From positions 1-8,617 of the forward strand of contig CAYYGH010000081.1 in the NCBI GenBank assembly GCA_964471405.1: a DNA stretch of 8,617 nt. The letters are read 5' to 3'. Under the pieces are notes generated by a model that did no database searches, had not been told where the DNA came from, and saw only the letters and a list, made by a program, of their open reading frames with translations. This DNA comes from J084 sp964471405 (GTDB taxonomy: Bacteria; Pseudomonadota; Alphaproteobacteria; Sphingomonadales; Rhodothalassiaceae). A program made the translations under genes and the position numbers. Positions 6,256 through 8,617 of this stretch are shown here, one piece after another (the stretch's first letter is position 1; each line of letters opens with the position of its first letter).

Positions 6256-6464
6256 CTTCTGGAACCTGTATCTTTGGTAGCCTTTTGTCACGGAACTGCC
6301 TTGCACCTGGTCTGTGTCCGCCCATGCCACGGGTGAGCGCAGCCACACCGGACGCGGGGCCGGATCGGGTTTTCTCCCGTCACATGGCCGTCATGCCTTC
6401 TCCGCATCCGCCCCGAGGGCAGGTGGAGGACAGGATCAGGTGTTCAAAGGGAATGCGAAGGATG
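6256..6464 (-). other. Spacer between the Cys/His-rich gene and the receptor gene
   Basis: 209 nt. Read on the - strand, the receptor start is preceded by a weak ribosome binding site (ACAGG nine bases upstream, AGAAG immediately upstream). I found no cobalamin-riboswitch B12 box, no strong hairpin and no clear promoter. Cotranscription of the two genes is plausible but the gap is long enough for a separate promoter. Confidence 0.4.
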
Positions 6465-6875
6465 TCAGAGGGGCGGTGCGCGCGGTGCCTGAGGACGGAC
6501 CAGCGGTGCCGAGAGGTCCACGCGGGTGTCCGCAACCACCCGCCCATGCACCGCAAGCCAGCTCTCATCAAGACGTGCCGGCTGCAGGCCGCCGCCATGG
6601 CCGGCGCACCCTACGGGCAGGCGGCAACCGCCGCTGCAGCCGCCGCCGCATATTCCGCCGATGCAGCAGCTGCAGCCGAGATGGCCTCCCCCGTGTTCCG
6701 GATCGCCGGCGGGGGCGGAATGCTCGCCGCCGCCTGCAGACGACATCTGGGAATGGGCGGGCAGGGAGGGATGATGGATGCAGGGCGCCGCCCCGGGGGG
6801 CAGAAGCAGCGCGTAGAGAAAGGCCGCCACAAGCAGCCGCGCGATTTTTCCCATGCGCTGCCGGATCGCCTGCAT
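6465..6875 (-). CDS. Small secreted Cys/His-rich protein, putative metal-binding
   Basis: A 136-residue protein with no domain I can name firmly. Residues 1-30 form a classic signal peptide (basic MQAIRQRMGKIAR, hydrophobic LLVAAFLYALLL, then GAA). The mature part has eight cysteines (C32, C68, C70, C71, C76, C80, C84, C90) and eight histidines (H34, H35, H41, H52, H61, H65, H93, H110), concentrated in a Gly-rich stretch GCSCCIGGICGGGCSGGC. The tail ends RPQAPRAPPL. The plan (signal peptide, His/Cys-rich middle, Pro-rich end) recalls DUF2946-type proteins encoded near copper receptors, but identity is not established. AAPC at residues 29-32 is not a good lipobox. Start ATG 6875 has GGGGTG five bases upstream; ATG 6854 is an alternative. 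It precedes the TonB-receptor gene on the same strand. A periplasmic metal-binding partner of the receptor is a reasonable guess. Confidence 0.6.
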   Translation of the reverse strand: MQAIRQRMGKIARLLVAAFLYALLLPPGAAPCIHHPSLPAHSQMSSAGGGEHSAPAGDPEHGGGHLGCSCCIGGICGGGCSGGCRLPVGCAGHGGGLQPARLDESWLAVHGRVVADTRVDLSAPLVRPQAPRAPPL

Positions 6876-6938
6876 CTTTGCACCCCGTCCGTCCCGCCGG
6901 CCCTTCCCGTTCTCCGCAACCGGCCGGGATCGCTTGAA

Positions 6939-6978
6939 GCAATTCGAAATAGTTGCGCCGTTTTCCGGCGGAAGGCAA
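6939..6978 (-). promoter_or_regulatory. Candidate promoter and metal-type operator for the Cys/His-rich gene
   Basis: On the - strand, TTGCCT (6978-6973) and AACTAT (6954-6949) are spaced 18 nt apart. Transcription would start about 65 nt before ATG 6875. The -10 is covered by GCAA-N10-TTGC (6939-6956), whose ends resemble the GCAA...TTGC arms of alphaproteobacterial Fur-type boxes as I remember them. The inner positions are poorly symmetric. A weak prediction, supported mainly by the gene context. Confidence 0.3.
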
Positions 6979-7200
6979 GTCCTCTTTTGACACGGGAGGC
7001 CCGGAATGCACAGGCCTGCCTTCCGCCCCCTCCTGCAAGAAATCATGCACACGGCCCGCGCAGGACGGAAATGATGGCTGCCGGCAGTGGCGATTCACGA
7101 AATGTTAAGAGCATTTTCCCAAGAAGAATCGTCTAATAATGCGATATTGGACCAAAATTAGAACAACTGTGGGTCGCTGCGCCGGGAAGCAGGAAAGATG

Positions 7201-7213
7201 CCATTGACAATGG
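7201..7213. promoter_or_regulatory. Perfect 13-bp palindrome overlapping the PAS-gene ribosome binding site
   Basis: CCATTG-A-CAATGG is a perfect palindrome whose right end overlaps the GGGAG (7212-7216) ribosome binding site of the PAS gene starting at 7226. It could be a protein-binding site or part of a leader structure; chance is also possible. Confidence 0.3.
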
Positions 7214-7225
7214 GAGCAGACAGCC

Positions 7226-7774
7226 ATGGCACGCAACACAATCACGCCCACAGGTCAGGAGCGGCTGCTTGGCCATGATGACATCATCGTCTCCAAGACC
7301 GATCTGAAAGGCCACATCACCTACGCGAACCGCACCTTCCTTTCCATAGCCGATTATGAGGAAGAGGAGGTCCTGGGCAAGCCGCACAATCTGATTCGCC
7401 ACCCCGACATGCCGCGCACCATCTTCCATCTGCTCTGGGAGGAGATCAGGGCCGGCCGGGAGATTTTCGCCTATGTCAAGAATCTGTGCAAGAACGGCGA
7501 TCACTACTGGGTTTTCGCCCATGTGACGCCGACCTTCGATGCCAATCGCCAGATCGTAGGCTACCATTCCAATCGCCGCGCGCCGGACCGGCCGGCAATC
7601 GAGGCGATCGACCGCCTTTATGCCAGGCTCCGGCAGGCCGAGCTTTCGGCGCCGCGTCCCAAGGAGCAGCTCGTGCGCGGACGGGCGGAACTGGATGCCT
7701 TCCTCCAGCAGGAGGGGCTTTCCTATGAGCAGCTCTGTTTTGCCCTGGCCGGTCAGAGGGAGATGGCGGCATGA
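7226..7774 (+). CDS. Aer-type PAS-domain sensor protein (no transducer domain)
   Basis: A 182-residue cytoplasmic protein. Residues 15-120 are a PAS domain very like the N-terminus of the E. coli aerotaxis receptor Aer: VSKTDLKGHITYANRTFL (22-39), GKPHNLIRHPDMP (51-63), VKNLCKNGDHYWV (84-96), VGYHSNRRAP (111-120). In Aer this domain binds FAD and senses redox state. The PHN-RHPDMP core is kept, but by my alignment the Aer tryptophan at W79 is replaced by Ile80, so the cofactor is uncertain. Residues 121-182 form a helical extension ending LSYEQLCFALAG, common in such short PAS proteins. No HAMP, membrane or signalling domain follows. GGGAG at 7212-7216 supports ATG 7226. Its stop overlaps the next start (ATGA, 7771-7774), so PAS protein and chemoreceptor are translationally coupled and probably work as a sensor-transducer pair. 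Confidence 0.85.
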   Translation: MARNTITPTGQERLLGHDDIIVSKTDLKGHITYANRTFLSIADYEEEEVLGKPHNLIRHPDMPRTIFHLLWEEIRAGREIFAYVKNLCKNGDHYWVFAHVTPTFDANRQIVGYHSNRRAPDRPAIEAIDRLYARLRQAELSAPRPKEQLVRGRAELDAFLQQEGLSYEQLCFALAGQREMAA

Positions 7775-8617
7775 ATGCTCTGTTGCGGTTGATCCGGTCT
7801 TCCAACGGCCGCGGGCAGGCGGCTTCCCGGTTGCGGGGTGATGCCGTCTCGGAGCGCGAGCGGGCGCTGGAAGCGCGTGTTGCGGCCCTGGAGCGCAGCC
7901 TGGCCGAGATCACGGATGTTGCGCGGCGGATCGGCGAAGGCGATCTTGAGGCACGCATCCTCCATGTCCGGGACGATGATCCGGCGGCCGAGGCCAAGCT
8001 CGCCCTGAACCATATGCTGGACATGACGGATGCCTTCGTGCGCGAGGCCGAAGGAGGACTTCAGGCAGCGCTCGAAGGCCGCTTCCATCGGCGTTTTCTC
8101 AAGCGAGGGATGCGTGGCAGCTTCTTCCGCGGGGCCGAGATGATCGACAGGGCAATCGGCACCATGGCCGAGGATGCCCGTCGGCTGCGGGAACAGGCGG
8201 AGCGGCATCTCGCGGAATTCGGTGCCACCTTCGATCAGGCCCGGGCCAATCTTTCGATGACGGGTGAAAAACTCCTGGGCCTGGCGCAGGCCCTGCGGAC
8301 GGCTTTCCAGGAGTCGGCCGAAGAGGCCAATGTCGCGGCCCGGGCGGCCGAGGGCAATCTGGAAGCGGCGCAGGCGATTGCCGCCGGTTCCGAACAGCTG
8401 ACGGCCGCAATCGAGGAAATCGGTCGTCAGGCCACGCTTTCGGATACGGCGGTCGCCAGCATGCGGGAGGATATCGCCAAGGCCGTCCATGCCGTCGAGG
8501 AACTGCGGACGGCAGCCGCGAATGTGGACAAGGTGGTCGTCTTCATCCGCGAAATTGCCGACCAGACCAATCTGCTTGCGCTCAACGCCACGATCGAGGC
8601 GGCGCGCGCCGGAGATG
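7771..8617 (+). CDS. Methyl-accepting chemotaxis protein, soluble, 3' end cut by window
   Basis: 282 residues are visible; the frame stays open to the right edge. There is no signal peptide or membrane segment, so this is a cytoplasmic chemoreceptor. Residues 24-48 are predicted coiled coil. Residues 50-115 look HAMP-like (ARRIGEGDLEARI, then LALNHMLDMTDAFVREA) with a following RFHRRFLKRGMRGSFFRGAE element. From about residue 140 a long Ala/Glu-rich helix leads to the conserved receptor tip, EIADQTNLLALNA (261-273) and TIEAARAG (274-281), which contacts CheA and CheW. The window ends at that tip, so the descending helix and C-terminus are missing. Start ATG 7771 overlaps the PAS stop by ATGA and has AGAGGGAG (7755-7762) eight bases upstream. 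Lacking a sensor domain of its own, it probably takes its input from the PAS protein. Confidence 0.9.
   Translation, partial: MNALLRLIRSSNGRGQAASRLRGDAVSERERALEARVAALERSLAEITDVARRIGEGDLEARILHVRDDDPAAEAKLALNHMLDMTDAFVREAEGGLQAALEGRFHRRFLKRGMRGSFFRGAEMIDRAIGTMAEDARRLREQAERHLAEFGATFDQARANLSMTGEKLLGLAQALRTAFQESAEEANVAARAAEGNLEAAQAIAAGSEQLTAAIEEIGRQATLSDTAVASMREDIAKAVHAVEELRTAAANVDKVVVFIREIADQTNLLALNATIEAARAGD

Larger units (their letters stand above)
6876..7225. other. Divergent intergenic region
   Basis: 350 nt between the Cys/His-rich gene (-) and the PAS gene (+). It holds a candidate - strand promoter with an overlapping symmetric element, and an AT-rich stretch at about 7095-7170 where the PAS promoter probably lies. 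There I found no convincing sigma70, sigma54 or sigma28 (flagellar) consensus. A 13-bp palindrome sits at 7201-7213. Frames crossing the region on either strand look like noise. Confidence 0.45.

Noticed and set aside
6256..6464. Possible cobalamin riboswitch ahead of the TonB receptor
   Set aside because: No B12-box-like sequence or suitable stem found in the - strand leader.
6285..7136. + strand frame of 283 codons over the Cys/His-rich gene and the intergenic region
   Set aside because: No signal peptide, domain or ribosome binding site; the - strand frame has a clear signal peptide and clustered Cys/His.
7753..8490. - strand frame of 245 codons at the right end
   Set aside because: Antisense to the chemoreceptor, whose + strand frame contains the conserved signalling tip.

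Overview
The window is GC-rich DNA with alphaproteobacterial character. The best organism markers are a NifU-like Fe-S scaffold homologue divergent from a stand-alone hisI, a pairing I recall as common in Alphaproteobacteria, and an Aer-like PAS protein followed by a soluble chemoreceptor. Rhodospirillales-like is a guess; genus cannot be read from the sequence.

Layout, left to right. (1) 1-636 holds no convincing gene. It contains short repeats and hairpins and, at its right end, a sigma70-like promoter (506-533) whose -10 lies inside a 29-bp imperfect palindrome (525-553). (2) 637-1740 is a two-gene + strand operon: a secreted c-type cytochrome P460-family protein, then a MarR-type regulator with a four-cysteine C-terminal tail. 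This block looks lower in GC than its neighbours and is bracketed by two copies of a 16-bp sequence (5-20 and 1841-1856). (3) 2004-2510 (-) encodes an atypical NifU_N/IscU-like protein. It is divergent from hisI (2621-3028), which is followed after 18 nt by a glyoxalase II gene (3047-3811). (4) A convergent intergenic region carries a long hairpin at 3950-3984. (5) 3997-6875 (-) holds a small secreted Cys/His-rich protein and, downstream of it, a TonB-dependent receptor resembling copper receptors; together they suggest a metal-uptake locus. (6) 7226-8617 (+) holds an Aer-type PAS protein whose stop codon overlaps the start of a soluble methyl-accepting chemotaxis protein, which runs off the right edge.

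The most interesting part is the P460-MarR operon. Cytochrome P460-family proteins act on hydroxylamine or bind NO. The adjacent regulator carries a CX2C-X11-C-X15-C tail that could hold a metal or Fe-S cluster, and the promoter has a large palindrome placed for repression. Together these suggest a self-regulated unit responding to reactive nitrogen or redox stress. The second candidate is the Cys/His-rich protein plus receptor pair. The third is a chemoreceptor split into separate sensor and transducer polypeptides. Functions are inferred from motifs read by eye; no database search was run.
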